Shown in pieces: positions 8,100 through 15,895 of a stretch of 17,022 nt of DNA. The notes under the pieces are model-generated. The model worked only from the letters and a program-made list of their open reading frames with translations, ran no database searches and had not been told where the DNA came from. Every line of letters begins with the position of its first letter. The first letter of the stretch is position 1. The DNA comes from Alistipes sp. (GTDB lineage: Bacteria; Bacteroidota; Bacteroidia; Bacteroidales; Rikenellaceae): positions 1 through 17,022 of the forward strand of contig JAGBIR010000064.1 of assembly GCA_017934845.1 (NCBI GenBank). The letters are read 5' to 3'. The translations under genes and the position numbers were made by a program.

Positions 8100-8142
8100 A
8101 GACGGATTCTCCTTAATTACAAGCTGTTACGCTACTAAACCC

Positions 8143-8916
8143 CTACTCATCACGCTTGGCACTACGCCACAACTGATCCAACTCCTCGGCCGTCATCTCG
8201 GTAAAGAGACGACCATCGGCCTCGGCCTCCATGTGGGTAAAGCGACGAATAAACTTCTTATTGCACTGCTCCAGAGCCATTTCGGGGTCGATACCATAAA
8301 GGCGGCACATATTCACCAGCGCGAAGAACAGATCGCCAATCTCCGACGCCATAGCCTCCTTATCCTTTTTCGCCATCTCGACCTCAATCTCGGCAACCTC
8401 CTCCTTGACCTTGTCCCAAACATCCTCTTTCTGCTCCCAATCGAAACCCGAATTGGCTGCCTTCTCGCCAATGCGGTAGGCCTTAACCATTGCCGGCAAC
8501 GAGCGCGGAACACCGCCCAAGATACCACCGCCCTGACGCTTCTTCTTGCGCAGCTTGAGAGCCTCCCAATTTTTTGTAACCTCCTCGGGAGTGTCGGCGT
8601 GAATGTCGCTATAGACGTGGGGATGACGATAGATCAGTTTGTCGCACTCCTTGTGAGCCACCTCGCCAAAGTCGAAACGACCCTCTTCCTCGCCCAATTT
8701 CGAGTAGAACATAACGTGCAACAGCAAGTCGCCCAGCTCCTCCTCTATGCCCTCCATATTGCCGTCGGCAATGGCATCAACCAGCTCGTAGGTCTCCTCT
8801 ATGGTGTTGTTACGCAGCGACTCGAAGGTCTGCTCACGATCCCACGGACACTTCTCACGAAGAGTGTCCATAACTTCCAACAGGCGCGCTGCGCCCTCCA
8901 ATCTTTTATCTTGCAT
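8143..8916 (-). CDS. mazG: Nucleoside triphosphate pyrophosphohydrolase MazG
   Basis: The 257-residue product is close to the usual MazG length. It has two tandem all-alpha MazG repeats. The first carries the EExxE...ExxD metal-binding signature at E40-E41-E44 and E60-D63, the second at E172-E173-E176 and E192-D195. The CPWD motif near residue 23, the RHPHVY motif near 97-102 and the KKFIRRF motif near 220-226 are MazG hallmarks. The enzyme hydrolyses (d)NTPs to monophosphates and pyrophosphate in the cytoplasm, a house-cleaning role; the E. coli protein also lowers ppGpp. It is divergent from the GH20 gene, with a TAnnTTTG box 25 nt upstream and a strong terminator downstream, so it is probably monocistronic. 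A long antisense frame covering it is a shadow. Confidence 0.95.
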   Translation of the reverse strand: MQDKRLEGAARLLEVMDTLREKCPWDREQTFESLRNNTIEETYELVDAIADGNMEGIEEELGDLLLHVMFYSKLGEEEGRFDFGEVAHKECDKLIYRHPHVYSDIHADTPEEVTKNWEALKLRKKKRQGGGILGGVPRSLPAMVKAYRIGEKAANSGFDWEQKEDVWDKVKEEVAEIEVEMAKKDKEAMASEIGDLFFALVNMCRLYGIDPEMALEQCNKKFIRRFTHMEAEADGRLFTEMTAEELDQLWRSAKRDE

Positions 8917-8941
8917 AATGGTTTTTGGTTTATCTTTGCAA

Positions 8942-8949
8942 CAAAGTTA
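8942..8949 (-). promoter_or_regulatory. -7 box of the mazG promoter
   Basis: TAACTTTG on the minus strand, 25 bp upstream of the mazG start; no clear TTTG at -33 was found. It forms a perfect inverted repeat with the -7 box of the divergent gene at 8970-8977. Confidence 0.5.
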
Positions 8950-8969
8950 GGTTTTTCCTATGAAAATGT

Positions 8970-8977
8970 TAACTTTG
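8970..8977 (+). promoter_or_regulatory. -7 box of the GH20 gene promoter
   Basis: TAACTTTG on the plus strand, 29 bp upstream of ATG 9007. Its expected -33 position falls on the opposite-facing mazG -7 box. No good TTTG at -33. Confidence 0.45.
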
Positions 8978-9006
8978 GAGAGTGAAAATTAAGAAAAAAA
9001 GAGAAA

Positions 9007-11196
9007 ATGGCTAAAATATTCCTTTCGATATTATCGCTGCTGATGCTCTCGACAGCATCGGCATCGGCTACCACACCCGACGGTGGCATCGTTCCCCGCC
9101 CGCGACACGCCGAGCTGAGGGACGGAGTATTTACTATACTAACAACAACCCAGATTACACACTACTCCGACCTCCGTCCCTCGGCGTGCTACTTGGCGGA
9201 ATATCTTCCGTTGCAAGTTCGCCAATATAACGCCGACAGCAGGGGTGATATTGTGTTGAGGATAGATAAAAATTTAGAAAAAGAGGGATATATTTTGGAC
9301 ATCTCGCCCGAGGGAATAACTATCGACGGCGGCTCGGCCGGAGGTGTGCATAACGGCATTGTGACGTTGCTGCAACTTCTGCCCGCAAAGATTTACAGCG
9401 GCCGACAGCACCTGCCAATAAAAATCGCGTGCCGACGAATAGAGGATGCCCCACGCTACGCCTATCGCGGATTTATGCTCGACGTGGCGCGCACATGGAT
9501 GGAGGCCGACGAGGTAAAACTCTTTATCGAGCGTCTCTCACACCATAAAATCAACAAGTTACATCTTCATCTTGCCGACGATGAGGCGTGGCGAATTGAG
9601 ATTCTCACCCACCCCGAATTGGCCCAAAAGGGCGGATTCCGAGGCCCCGAGGAGGTTGTTGCAGCTCGCTATGGAGCCTTCGACCGCCGCTACGGAGGCT
9701 ACTACACTCAAGACCAGATGCGCGAGATAATTAAGTTTGCTGCCGCACGCAACATCGAGATAATTCCCGAAATCGACCTGCCAGGCCATAGCCACACGCT
9801 GGCACGAGTCAGGCCGGAGATTTTGTGCCGTTACACGCCCGACACCAACGCCTCGCTGGGTTACGACACGCGCGACCTACTGTGCGTTTCGCGCGAGGAA
9901 AATTATGCTCTGTTAGAGGATGTTATTGCGGAGCTTGCCGCGCTGTTTCCATCGGAATATCTCCACATTGGAGGCGACGAAGTCATCACCTCGCAGTGGC
10001 AACGCTGCCCCGACTGCCAAGCCTTGATGCGTCGAAAAGGGATGTCAAAGCCGACCGAGTTGCAGCACTATTTCACCGCCCGCGTGAGTGCCATAGCGGC
10101 CCGCTACGGCAAGCGCGTAGGCGTGTGGAACGAGGCATCGGAGGGTAGCACGCTCTCAAAAGATGCGCTGGTCTATGGCTGGAAGGATGTTGCCACGTGC
10201 CGAAAAGCTGCGGCAAAGGGATTCGAGACGGTAGTGATGCCGGGCGCGTGGTTTTACTTCGATATGCGCCAGTCGGCCGACGAGGCGGGACACGACTGGG
10301 CGGCTATTTTCGATGTTAAAAAGCCACTATCGTTTTCACTTCAGGCTCAAGGCTTTACAGCAGAGGAGATGCAGAACGTCGCAGGTTTCGAGGGTGCATT
10401 TTTCAGCGAGGTTTATCTCTCGCACCGCGACTATGATTACAACTACATCTACCACTTGACCTACCCCCGTATCTGCGCCTTAAGTGAGGTTGCTTGGGCA
10501 GGAGGCGGCTCGTGGGAGGAGTTTTACTCGCGCCTGCGCGACAGCCACTACGGCAGAATGGAGGCCATGGGCATTGAGTTCAGATTGTTTCCGCCAAAAG
10601 TGAGCTACTCGGATGGGCAGCTCACGGCTTCGAGCAGCGATGGTGGCACGATATACTACACCATCGATGGCGAGAATCAGGGCGAACATCACATCTACAC
10701 CTCGCCCATAAAAACCACCACTCCGGCACGTTACGCCTTCCACACTCGTCGCGGCCCTGCATTCAGCCCCGAGGCGGGAGTCAAGGAGCGATTCAGCCAG
10801 ATAAGACCAAAATTCACACTCACCTCGTCGATGACCGAGAGCGAGCGATACAAGTTCAGCGGCGTGGAGAGTTACTCTCGCGTGGGCCGCACAACACGCG
10901 CCGGCAAACAGGGCGATTGGATTCTCTACACCTTCGACGAGGCGGTTAAGTGTCGCAGAATGCTGATTCGCACGGGCAACGTACAGACTCCGCGCTACCT
11001 GTTCGAGGCGGGATATTTAGAGGTGAGCCACGACGGCAAGAATTTCACTCGCGTGTGCGATTTGGACCACGGATGTGGCCTGATAGAGAATCCCACGCAG
11101 CCAATCAAGGCCGTGCGCGTGGTATGCACACAATCGGGCAACGGAGCACGTTTTGTGACCGTTCAATCTCCAAAAGTTTGGCCTATTTTGAAATAG
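9007..11196 (+). CDS. Secreted GH20 beta-N-acetylhexosaminidase
   Basis: A 729-residue exported enzyme with a signal peptide ending near residues 18-22 (STASASA). Residues about 25-145 form the GH20b-like N-terminal domain. The (beta/alpha)8 catalytic domain spans about 150-510 and contains LHLHLADDEAWR (185-196), IPEIDLPGHSH (253-263) and the catalytic pair D324-E325 within YLHIGGDEV; Glu is the acid/base and Asp orients the substrate acetamido group. Residues about 530-600 look like a chitobiase C-terminal beta domain (YYTIDG), and 610-729 like a discoidin/F5-8-type sugar-binding module. It removes terminal beta-GlcNAc or GalNAc from glycoconjugates, fitting mucin or N-glycan foraging in the gut. 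It converges on the FNT gene with only 16 nt between stops. Confidence 0.94.
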   Translation: MAKIFLSILSLLMLSTASASATTPDGGIVPRPRHAELRDGVFTILTTTQITHYSDLRPSACYLAEYLPLQVRQYNADSRGDIVLRIDKNLEKEGYILDISPEGITIDGGSAGGVHNGIVTLLQLLPAKIYSGRQHLPIKIACRRIEDAPRYAYRGFMLDVARTWMEADEVKLFIERLSHHKINKLHLHLADDEAWRIEILTHPELAQKGGFRGPEEVVAARYGAFDRRYGGYYTQDQMREIIKFAAARNIEIIPEIDLPGHSHTLARVRPEILCRYTPDTNASLGYDTRDLLCVSREENYALLEDVIAELAALFPSEYLHIGGDEVITSQWQRCPDCQALMRRKGMSKPTELQHYFTARVSAIAARYGKRVGVWNEASEGSTLSKDALVYGWKDVATCRKAAAKGFETVVMPGAWFYFDMRQSADEAGHDWAAIFDVKKPLSFSLQAQGFTAEEMQNVAGFEGAFFSEVYLSHRDYDYNYIYHLTYPRICALSEVAWAGGGSWEEFYSRLRDSHYGRMEAMGIEFRLFPPKVSYSDGQLTASSSDGGTIYYTIDGENQGEHHIYTSPIKTTTPARYAFHTRRGPAFSPEAGVKERFSQIRPKFTLTSSMTESERYKFSGVESYSRVGRTTRAGKQGDWILYTFDEAVKCRRMLIRTGNVQTPRYLFEAGYLEVSHDGKNFTRVCDLDHGCGLIENPTQPIKAVRVVCTQSGNGARFVTVQSPKVWPILK

Positions 11197-11212
11197 TTGG
11201 CGCGATTGGGTT

Positions 11213-11809
11213 CTACCCCTCAAACTCCTGCTGCATAAACAGACGAGGGAGGTTGCAGCCAATGTAGTTACCTACAATGGCCCAGAACCAAGCACCGAGA
11301 AGTGCAATCTCGAATTTACCCAAAAGCAGTGCCGCAGCGTAGTAGAATGCGTCGGCCACGCAGTGCGGCAATCCGCATAGAATAAATACCGGAACACCAA
11401 ACAACAGCGGCAGGAAATGCTTGCGACGCGCTCCATACACAGCCAGCGTCATAATCATTCCCGTTCCGGCCGACGTTACCAGAAGTCCGTGCCACGAAGC
11501 AGCCATGCGGGCCGAGAGAATTGTGTCGAGATTACTCAGCAGAGCCTCCGACGCACAATAAGTAGCAATAAAAGCGGCAATCAGACATCCGACGGCATTA
11601 CCTGCGAGCATTAAGATGAGTCGTGGCAACTCTTTTACGGGAAGGAATCCCGCCTTACCGGTGTAGAGTTGTGCACCGCACATCACCACACATAACAGGC
11701 CAAATGCAAAGAGTACCGCTCCGGCGAGGCCACCAACTCTTAAATATACTAATCCGGCAATACCAATCAGCAGACCGGCATATACCGACATCGACAAAAA
11801 TTGCTTCAT
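11213..11809 (-). CDS. Formate/nitrite transporter (FNT) family protein, short form
   Basis: A 198-residue membrane protein with six predicted hydrophobic segments (about 5-23, 27-48, 62-83, 106-126, 132-160, 166-192) and almost no loops. GNAVGC in segment 3 and GLPHCVADAFY with His149 in segment 5 resemble the conserved half-helices and central His of FNT channels (FocA, NirC), and NYIGCNLPRLF closes segment 6. Usual FNT proteins are 250-290 residues, so this belongs to a compact subgroup. FNT channels pass formate, nitrite or hydrosulfide across the inner membrane; the substrate here is unknown. A TATCTTTG box lies 30 bp upstream. The preceding gene on this strand (DUF5106) ends 118 bp before it. 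Confidence 0.72.
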   Translation of the reverse strand: MKQFLSMSVYAGLLIGIAGLVYLRVGGLAGAVLFAFGLLCVVMCGAQLYTGKAGFLPVKELPRLILMLAGNAVGCLIAAFIATYCASEALLSNLDTILSARMAASWHGLLVTSAGTGMIMTLAVYGARRKHFLPLLFGVPVFILCGLPHCVADAFYYAAALLLGKFEIALLGAWFWAIVGNYIGCNLPRLFMQQEFEG

Positions 11810-11838
11810 TGTTTAAGTCTGTGTTATTCAAAATCAGA

Positions 11839-11846
11839 CAAAGATA
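11839..11846 (-). promoter_or_regulatory. -7 box of the FNT gene promoter
   Basis: TATCTTTG on the minus strand, 29 bp upstream of ATG 11809; the -33 region reads TGTG rather than TTTG. Confidence 0.45.
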
Positions 11847-11892
11847 GTGATATTAACCGAATAATTCACATTTGCTGCATTATTCGTCTCTA

Positions 11893-11900
11893 CCCCCCCC
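11893..11900. repeat. C8 homopolymer between the DUF5106 and FNT genes
   Basis: Eight C on the plus strand (G8 on the coding strand), about 47 bp upstream of the FNT -7 box and 27 bp past the DUF5106 stop. A slippage-prone tract, unusual for an intergenic region of this composition. Confidence 0.7.
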
Positions 11901-11927
11901 AACAAATGGCAGTCGCTGAGGCTGGCA

Positions 11928-12815
11928 CTATAACGCCACACTCTCCTTGAGCCACGCCTCGATGCCCCTGACGGTTGAATTCTTCTTTATCACGCGATGC
12001 TCTCTATCGAGCAGGTAGAGAGCCGGAATAGTCGCTGTGTCGTAGGCCTGATCGGTGCGAATCAAACCCTTATCGTCGAAGGCGTTAATCCACTTTTGAG
12101 GTACCGACGAGGCCATCCACTCCTCGCGGTTGTCCGACACGCAGACGTAGAGTATCGTCAAACGTTCCTCGTCGATAAGAGCGTTGAGCAGGGGCGAGAG
12201 GTGCATAGCGCGCTTCACATCGTTGCAATCGCCGCACTGCGGATCGCTCAGGCATAGAATCGTATAGTCGCTCTCGATTTTATGCAGCTGCTGCCGGCGG
12301 CCATCGGCGGTAATGAGTTTGAGGTTTGTCGCGACCTTGCCCACGCGATTTTTCATTGCCGTTGAGAGCTGATAACGGAAATACTCCTTCTCGATATCGG
12401 GCAGGTAATCCGACTGCAGAACAGCCTGCAAAACAAATATATACAACTCCTCGTCGTACATTGGCGAGAAGGGGCTGAACAGATAACGCTCGGCAACGTC
12501 CAGCATCGCATCATACATCTCGTCGCTACACTCCATACGACGCAGAAAATTATCGAACGCCGCCTGATGGGTGGTCACAACAGGCATAATACTCAGGAAG
12601 TTGGCGAACGACAGCTCCACCACATCGCGCTTGCCTATAAGTGTCGTATCGTCGGCAGGAAAATTGTCCCAGAAGTGTAACGCAAGGTAATTTGCGCGCT
12701 CTTCAGGGGTTGTAAGCGACGCAGGGATCGCCGGCAGGGGGAATGGATTCTGCTGCGCCACGGCGGAGGTGGCACACACTATCGTAAGCAAAAGTATTGC
12801 AATAAATCGTCTCAT
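11928..12815 (-). CDS. DUF5106 / thioredoxin-like periplasmic protein
   Basis: A 295-residue protein with a signal peptide ending near AVAQQ (residue 20). Residues about 30-155 fit the helical DUF5106 domain found in Bacteroidetes ahead of thioredoxin folds. Residues 160-293 are thioredoxin-like: the active-site motif is Cys194-Gly-Asp-Cys197 (in DPQCGDC), and Ile263-Pro264 in ATIPALYLLD supplies the cis-proline loop. It probably reduces or isomerises protein thiols in the periplasm, similar to TlpA/ResA-like Bacteroidetes proteins; its client is unknown. A TAATTTTG box lies 29 bp upstream of the start. It is followed by a C8 tract and the FNT gene, with no strong terminator between them. Confidence 0.85.
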   Translation of the reverse strand: MRRFIAILLLTIVCATSAVAQQNPFPLPAIPASLTTPEERANYLALHFWDNFPADDTTLIGKRDVVELSFANFLSIMPVVTTHQAAFDNFLRRMECSDEMYDAMLDVAERYLFSPFSPMYDEELYIFVLQAVLQSDYLPDIEKEYFRYQLSTAMKNRVGKVATNLKLITADGRRQQLHKIESDYTILCLSDPQCGDCNDVKRAMHLSPLLNALIDEERLTILYVCVSDNREEWMASSVPQKWINAFDDKGLIRTDQAYDTATIPALYLLDREHRVIKKNSTVRGIEAWLKESVAL

Positions 12816-12843
12816 CGTTCGTTAAATTTGTGAATCGTTAAAA

Positions 12844-12851
12844 CAAAATTA
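12844..12851 (-). promoter_or_regulatory. -7 box of the DUF5106 gene promoter
   Basis: TAATTTTG on the minus strand, 28 bp upstream of ATG 12815; no TTTG at the expected -33 spacing. Confidence 0.4.
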
Positions 12852-12894
12852 CGAAAAATAATAGTTATATCGCATCAAAAAAGCGCGATAAAGA

Positions 12895-12925
12895 TTGAAT
12901 ATTCTCGCAAATATATCTAAATTTG
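12895..12925 (+). promoter_or_regulatory. Promoter toward the carbonic anhydrase-like gene
   Basis: TTG (12895-12897), a 20-bp spacer and TAAATTTG (12918-12925) match the Bacteroidetes consensus on the plus strand. The start site would be near 12932, leaving about 174 nt of leader, which is unusually long for this gene class. Confidence 0.5.
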
Positions 12926-12988
12926 TGGGAATATATCCCCCGCCCGCCGCAAAAAAAACGGAGCGCAAAGCCGGACGCAACCCCTCTG

Positions 12989-13023
12989 TTCGGCAAGCGA
13001 AGAAAACACTCTTCGGCAAGCGA
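12989..13023 (+). repeat. Direct repeat of a 12-mer in the leader of the carbonic anhydrase-like gene
   Basis: TTCGGCAAGCGA occurs at 12989-13000 and again at 13012-13023 (23-bp period), with a weaker third copy, ACAAGCGA, near 13034. The surrounding GC-rich block (about 12937-13070) stands out from the AT-rich flanks. CCCCT (12981-12985) and AGGGG (13051-13055) could enclose it in a long stem. Confidence 0.6.
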
Positions 13024-13105
13024 TGCAGCAATGACAAGCGAGGCAACGAAAGGGGCTGCTAAAGGATAGAAAAAGAGTAAAAAAATTAACAAAAATATTT
13101 GATAT

Positions 13106-13636
13106 ATGGCTTATATTAAGGAAGTTAGAGGACATACACCCTCGATTGGAGAGAATACATTTTTGGCAGAGACTGCCGTTATTTTGGGCGACGTTACCAT
13201 CGGTAAGGATTGCTCGATTTGGTTTGGCGCAGTGTTGCGTGGCGATGTAAACACCATCACCATCGGCGACCGCACCAACATTCAGGATGGAGCCGTTATC
13301 CACACCCTCTACGACAAATCGCCCAAGCCCTCGCAGACCCACATCGGCAGCGACGTGTCGGTAGGTCACAACGCAACAATCCACGGTGCAACAATCGGCG
13401 ACAGCGTGCTGATTGGTATGGGTGCAACGGTTTTGGATAACGCCGTAGTTCCCGAGGGCTGCATCATCGCCGCCAACGCCCTCGTCTTGTCGGGAGCGCA
13501 GCTTGAGCCTAACTCGGTATATGCCGGTGTGCCAGCCAAGAAGGTTAAGGAGATCACCCCCGAGCAGCGCGAGCATATCGTAAAGCGTACGGCACGCGAC
13601 TACCAGCTCTACGCCTCGTGGTATAAGGAGGAGTAG
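13106..13636 (+). CDS. Gamma-class carbonic anhydrase-like (YrdA/PaaY-type) left-handed beta-helix protein
   Basis: A 176-residue cytoplasmic protein made of hexapeptide repeats (I-G-D/x pattern, e.g. VTIGKDCSIWFGAVLRGD, TIGDSVLIGMGATVLDNAVV) that fold into a left-handed beta helix and trimerise. His66 (GAVIHT), His88 (SVGHNA) and His93 (TIHG) are the three zinc-site ligands of the gamma-carbonic anhydrase family, so the metal site is intact. The closing VYAGVPAKKVKEI and a C-terminal helix are typical. Family members hydrate CO2 or have uncharacterised activity; genuine activity is not assured by sequence. The gene is followed after 115 bp by the sensor kinase, without an obvious terminator or promoter between them, so some co-transcription is possible. 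Confidence 0.9.
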   Translation: MAYIKEVRGHTPSIGENTFLAETAVILGDVTIGKDCSIWFGAVLRGDVNTITIGDRTNIQDGAVIHTLYDKSPKPSQTHIGSDVSVGHNATIHGATIGDSVLIGMGATVLDNAVVPEGCIIAANALVLSGAQLEPNSVYAGVPAKKVKEITPEQREHIVKRTARDYQLYASWYKEE

Positions 13637-13751
13637 CGAGCTTTTGGCCTCGTGGAGAAAATCAGCGACGCAAAAATCTACGCCAACAATCAGCCTAACG
13701 ACCGCCAACTGCCCAACAAGCGGAGGATAAAACGCTTAACAACAGGCGCAA

Positions 13752-15086
13752 ATGAAGATATTAAAACGTCCACATTCGACCGTCGTCGTCAACCTGCTCA
13801 TAGCAGTGGTTTTGACGCTGACGGTAAACTTCTCGTACCTGCTATCACTTATGGTCGAGAAGCGCGAAAGTTCTGCCCACAGGCAGGAGCAACGTATCCA
13901 GAAACCCGAACACGAAGGCATACTACGCCTCTCGGACGACGGTTATGGCTATGTTATGTGCCGTAGGTCGCTGGCACCCGAATTTCCCGACTCGGTCGAG
14001 CAATACAAGATTTTTGTCAGCAACCGCAAGGCTCGTTGGTATAACCTCAAGGATGGCGACACGCTGCGCTGTACGGCATTCCCGCCCCACGGCAAGGCCA
14101 ACCGCTCGATTGACGAGATTATAACACAAAACGGCAACGCTCCCGCTCCGGTGGTTTACGATCGCCCCTCGCGCGAGCAGGATATGGCTGTGCAGCTGAT
14201 CTACTACTTCCTGCTGACGTTCCTGCTGATGACGGTGATGACGTCGCGTCTGGATAGACAAAATATTACGACGCGCAACTATTTGCAGCGATGTATAGTA
14301 GTTATCGTGCTCACCTTCGCCTGCTACTTCTTCGCACCCTACATAAATTGGCATTCGGGCAAGATTATGCTTATCTTCCAAAATCCTACAACGCCTCTTG
14401 ACTGGATGGTGGTGCTGAAGTGTACGATTGTACTTATGGTAGCTATTTTCTATGGCCGAATCTACGGACTTATCTTACAGCGTCAGCAAATTATGCTCGA
14501 GATTGAGCATCTGCGCAGCGAAAATCTGCAATCGCGCTACAATATGCTGGTAGGTCAGGTCAACCCCCACTTCTTCTTCAACTCGCTCAACTCACTCTCG
14601 ATGCTCATACGTGAGGGTAAGAGCGACAAGTCACTCGACTACATCGACCAGCTGTCGTACACCTTCCGCTACATACTTCAGAATGGACAGAATACCACCA
14701 CGACACTTGCCGAGGAGATGGAGTTTGCCCGCGCCTACGGCGAGCTGTTTAAGGTGCGTTATGCCGATAAGCTCTTTATCGACATCTCAATCGACAAGGC
14801 ATATAACAGCTACACGCTGCCCGCCCTCTCGCTGCAGCCGCTAATTGGTAATGCAGTGAAACACAACACCATTACGCGCAAGCAACCCTTCACCATATCG
14901 ATCCGCACCGAGGGCGATATGCTCGTTGTGAGCAACCGCAAGGCCCCAAAATTAGAGCCCGAGCCTTCGACAGGTATCGGTCTGAAGAATTTGAGCAGTC
15001 GCTGGCAACTTATCACGGGTAAGGATATCGAGATTTGCGAGAACGACGAGGAGTTCACAGTTCGTATGCCACTTCAAAAACCATAG
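13752..15086 (+). CDS. LytS-type sensor histidine kinase with a Rho-like OB domain outside the membrane
   Basis: A 444-residue kinase. TM1 is about 11-34; 35-146 is extracytoplasmic; TM2 147-163, TM3 180-198 and TM4 218-240 follow, with an arginine-rich inside loop at 164-179. A short coiled segment (243-265) leads to the His_kinase domain (PF06580) with phospho-acceptor H273 in QVNPHFFFNSLNSL, then an ATPase region: N-box LQPLIGNAVKHN (361-372) and G-box STGIGLKNLSSRW. The usual N-box Glu is Gly366. Residues about 55-130 of the outer domain resemble the Rho RNA-binding OB fold (GILRLSDDGYGY; NLKDGDT; FPP). It is paired with the regulator 2 nt downstream and presumably phosphorylates it. The signal is unknown. 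Confidence 0.9.
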   Translation: MKILKRPHSTVVVNLLIAVVLTLTVNFSYLLSLMVEKRESSAHRQEQRIQKPEHEGILRLSDDGYGYVMCRRSLAPEFPDSVEQYKIFVSNRKARWYNLKDGDTLRCTAFPPHGKANRSIDEIITQNGNAPAPVVYDRPSREQDMAVQLIYYFLLTFLLMTVMTSRLDRQNITTRNYLQRCIVVIVLTFACYFFAPYINWHSGKIMLIFQNPTTPLDWMVVLKCTIVLMVAIFYGRIYGLILQRQQIMLEIEHLRSENLQSRYNMLVGQVNPHFFFNSLNSLSMLIREGKSDKSLDYIDQLSYTFRYILQNGQNTTTTLAEEMEFARAYGELFKVRYADKLFIDISIDKAYNSYTLPALSLQPLIGNAVKHNTITRKQPFTISIRTEGDMLVVSNRKAPKLEPEPSTGIGLKNLSSRWQLITGKDIEICENDEEFTVRMPLQKP

Positions 15087-15088
15087 TT

Positions 15089-15895
15089 ATGCCCACAAAG
15101 ATTCTTATTATAGAGGATGAAACGGCTGCGGCCGTCAACCTGCAAGCCATCCTGCGCGAAGTGGCTCCCAACCACGACGTTCTGGCCGTTTTGGAGAGCA
15201 TCGAGGAGAGTGTCGAGTACCTCAGCGATGAGCAACAACAGCGTCCCGACCTGATATTTATGGATATCCATCTGGCTGACGGTGAGTCTTTTCACATTTT
15301 CGACAAGGTAGAGGTCGAGCAGCCCATCATATTCATCACGGCCTACGACGAATATGCCCTGCGCGCCTTCAAGGTCAACAGCATCGACTACCTGCTCAAG
15401 CCCATCAACAAGGAGGATCTGCGCCGCGCATTAGACAAGTTTGCACGCCTGACTGGCATCGAGCGCAACAACTACCAACAGCGCGTAAACTCCATGCTGT
15501 CGCAGCAGGCCGAGGCAGAAATCCCCGCCCCCACCGAGGAGCAACCCACCGAGCGTGTATTTTTGGTACACTACAAAGATAAAATCATCCCGCTCAACAT
15601 CGACGATGTAGCCTACTTCTATACCTCGAACGAGCGCGTAACGGCAACCACCTACTCGGGAGAGCGTTACACCATCGACCGCACACTCGAGATGCTGCAA
15701 GCCTCGCTGCCGGGTAACGAGTTTTTCCGCGCCAATCGCCAATTCATCACCGCTCGCAAGGCCGTAAAGGATATTGCTGTCTGGTTTGGCAGTCGTCTCG
15801 CGCTAAATCTTACTATCGATACACCCGAGAAAATTATCATCAGCAAGGCCCGCGTACCCGAGTTCAAACAGTGGCTCACGTCGTTTCACCCCTAA
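15089..15895 (+). CDS. LytTR-family response regulator
   Basis: A 268-residue regulator. The receiver domain (1-125) has acidic residues at E9-D10-E11, phospho-acceptor D59 in LIFMDIHLADG, T84 and K104 in YLLKPIN. A Gln/Pro-rich linker (about 135-162) joins it to a LytTR DNA-binding domain (about 163-266) with YFYTSNERV and the FFRANRQFI motif. LytTR proteins bind pairs of short direct repeats about two helical turns apart. I start at ATG 15089: upstream codons back to 15035 overlap the kinase gene and would add a non-receiver extension. It forms an operon with the kinase (2-nt gap). Two candidate binding boxes overlap its own 3' end and the following spacer. Confidence 0.93.
   Translation: MPTKILIIEDETAAAVNLQAILREVAPNHDVLAVLESIEESVEYLSDEQQQRPDLIFMDIHLADGESFHIFDKVEVEQPIIFITAYDEYALRAFKVNSIDYLLKPINKEDLRRALDKFARLTGIERNNYQQRVNSMLSQQAEAEIPAPTEEQPTERVFLVHYKDKIIPLNIDDVAYFYTSNERVTATTYSGERYTIDRTLEMLQASLPGNEFFRANRQFITARKAVKDIAVWFGSRLALNLTIDTPEKIIISKARVPEFKQWLTSFHP

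Noticed and set aside
8095..8985. Plus-strand open frame of 296 codons
   Set aside because: It lies antisense to mazG, whose family motifs are intact, and its leucine/histidine-rich translation reflects the reverse complement of mazG codons.
12917..13708. Minus-strand open frame of 263 codons
   Set aside because: It is antisense to the carbonic anhydrase-like gene with its intact His ligands, and its translation has no domain I recognise.
15035..15088. Upstream start for the LytTR regulator
   Set aside because: It overlaps the end of the kinase gene and adds 18 residues with no receiver-domain character; ATG 15089 begins the receiver directly.
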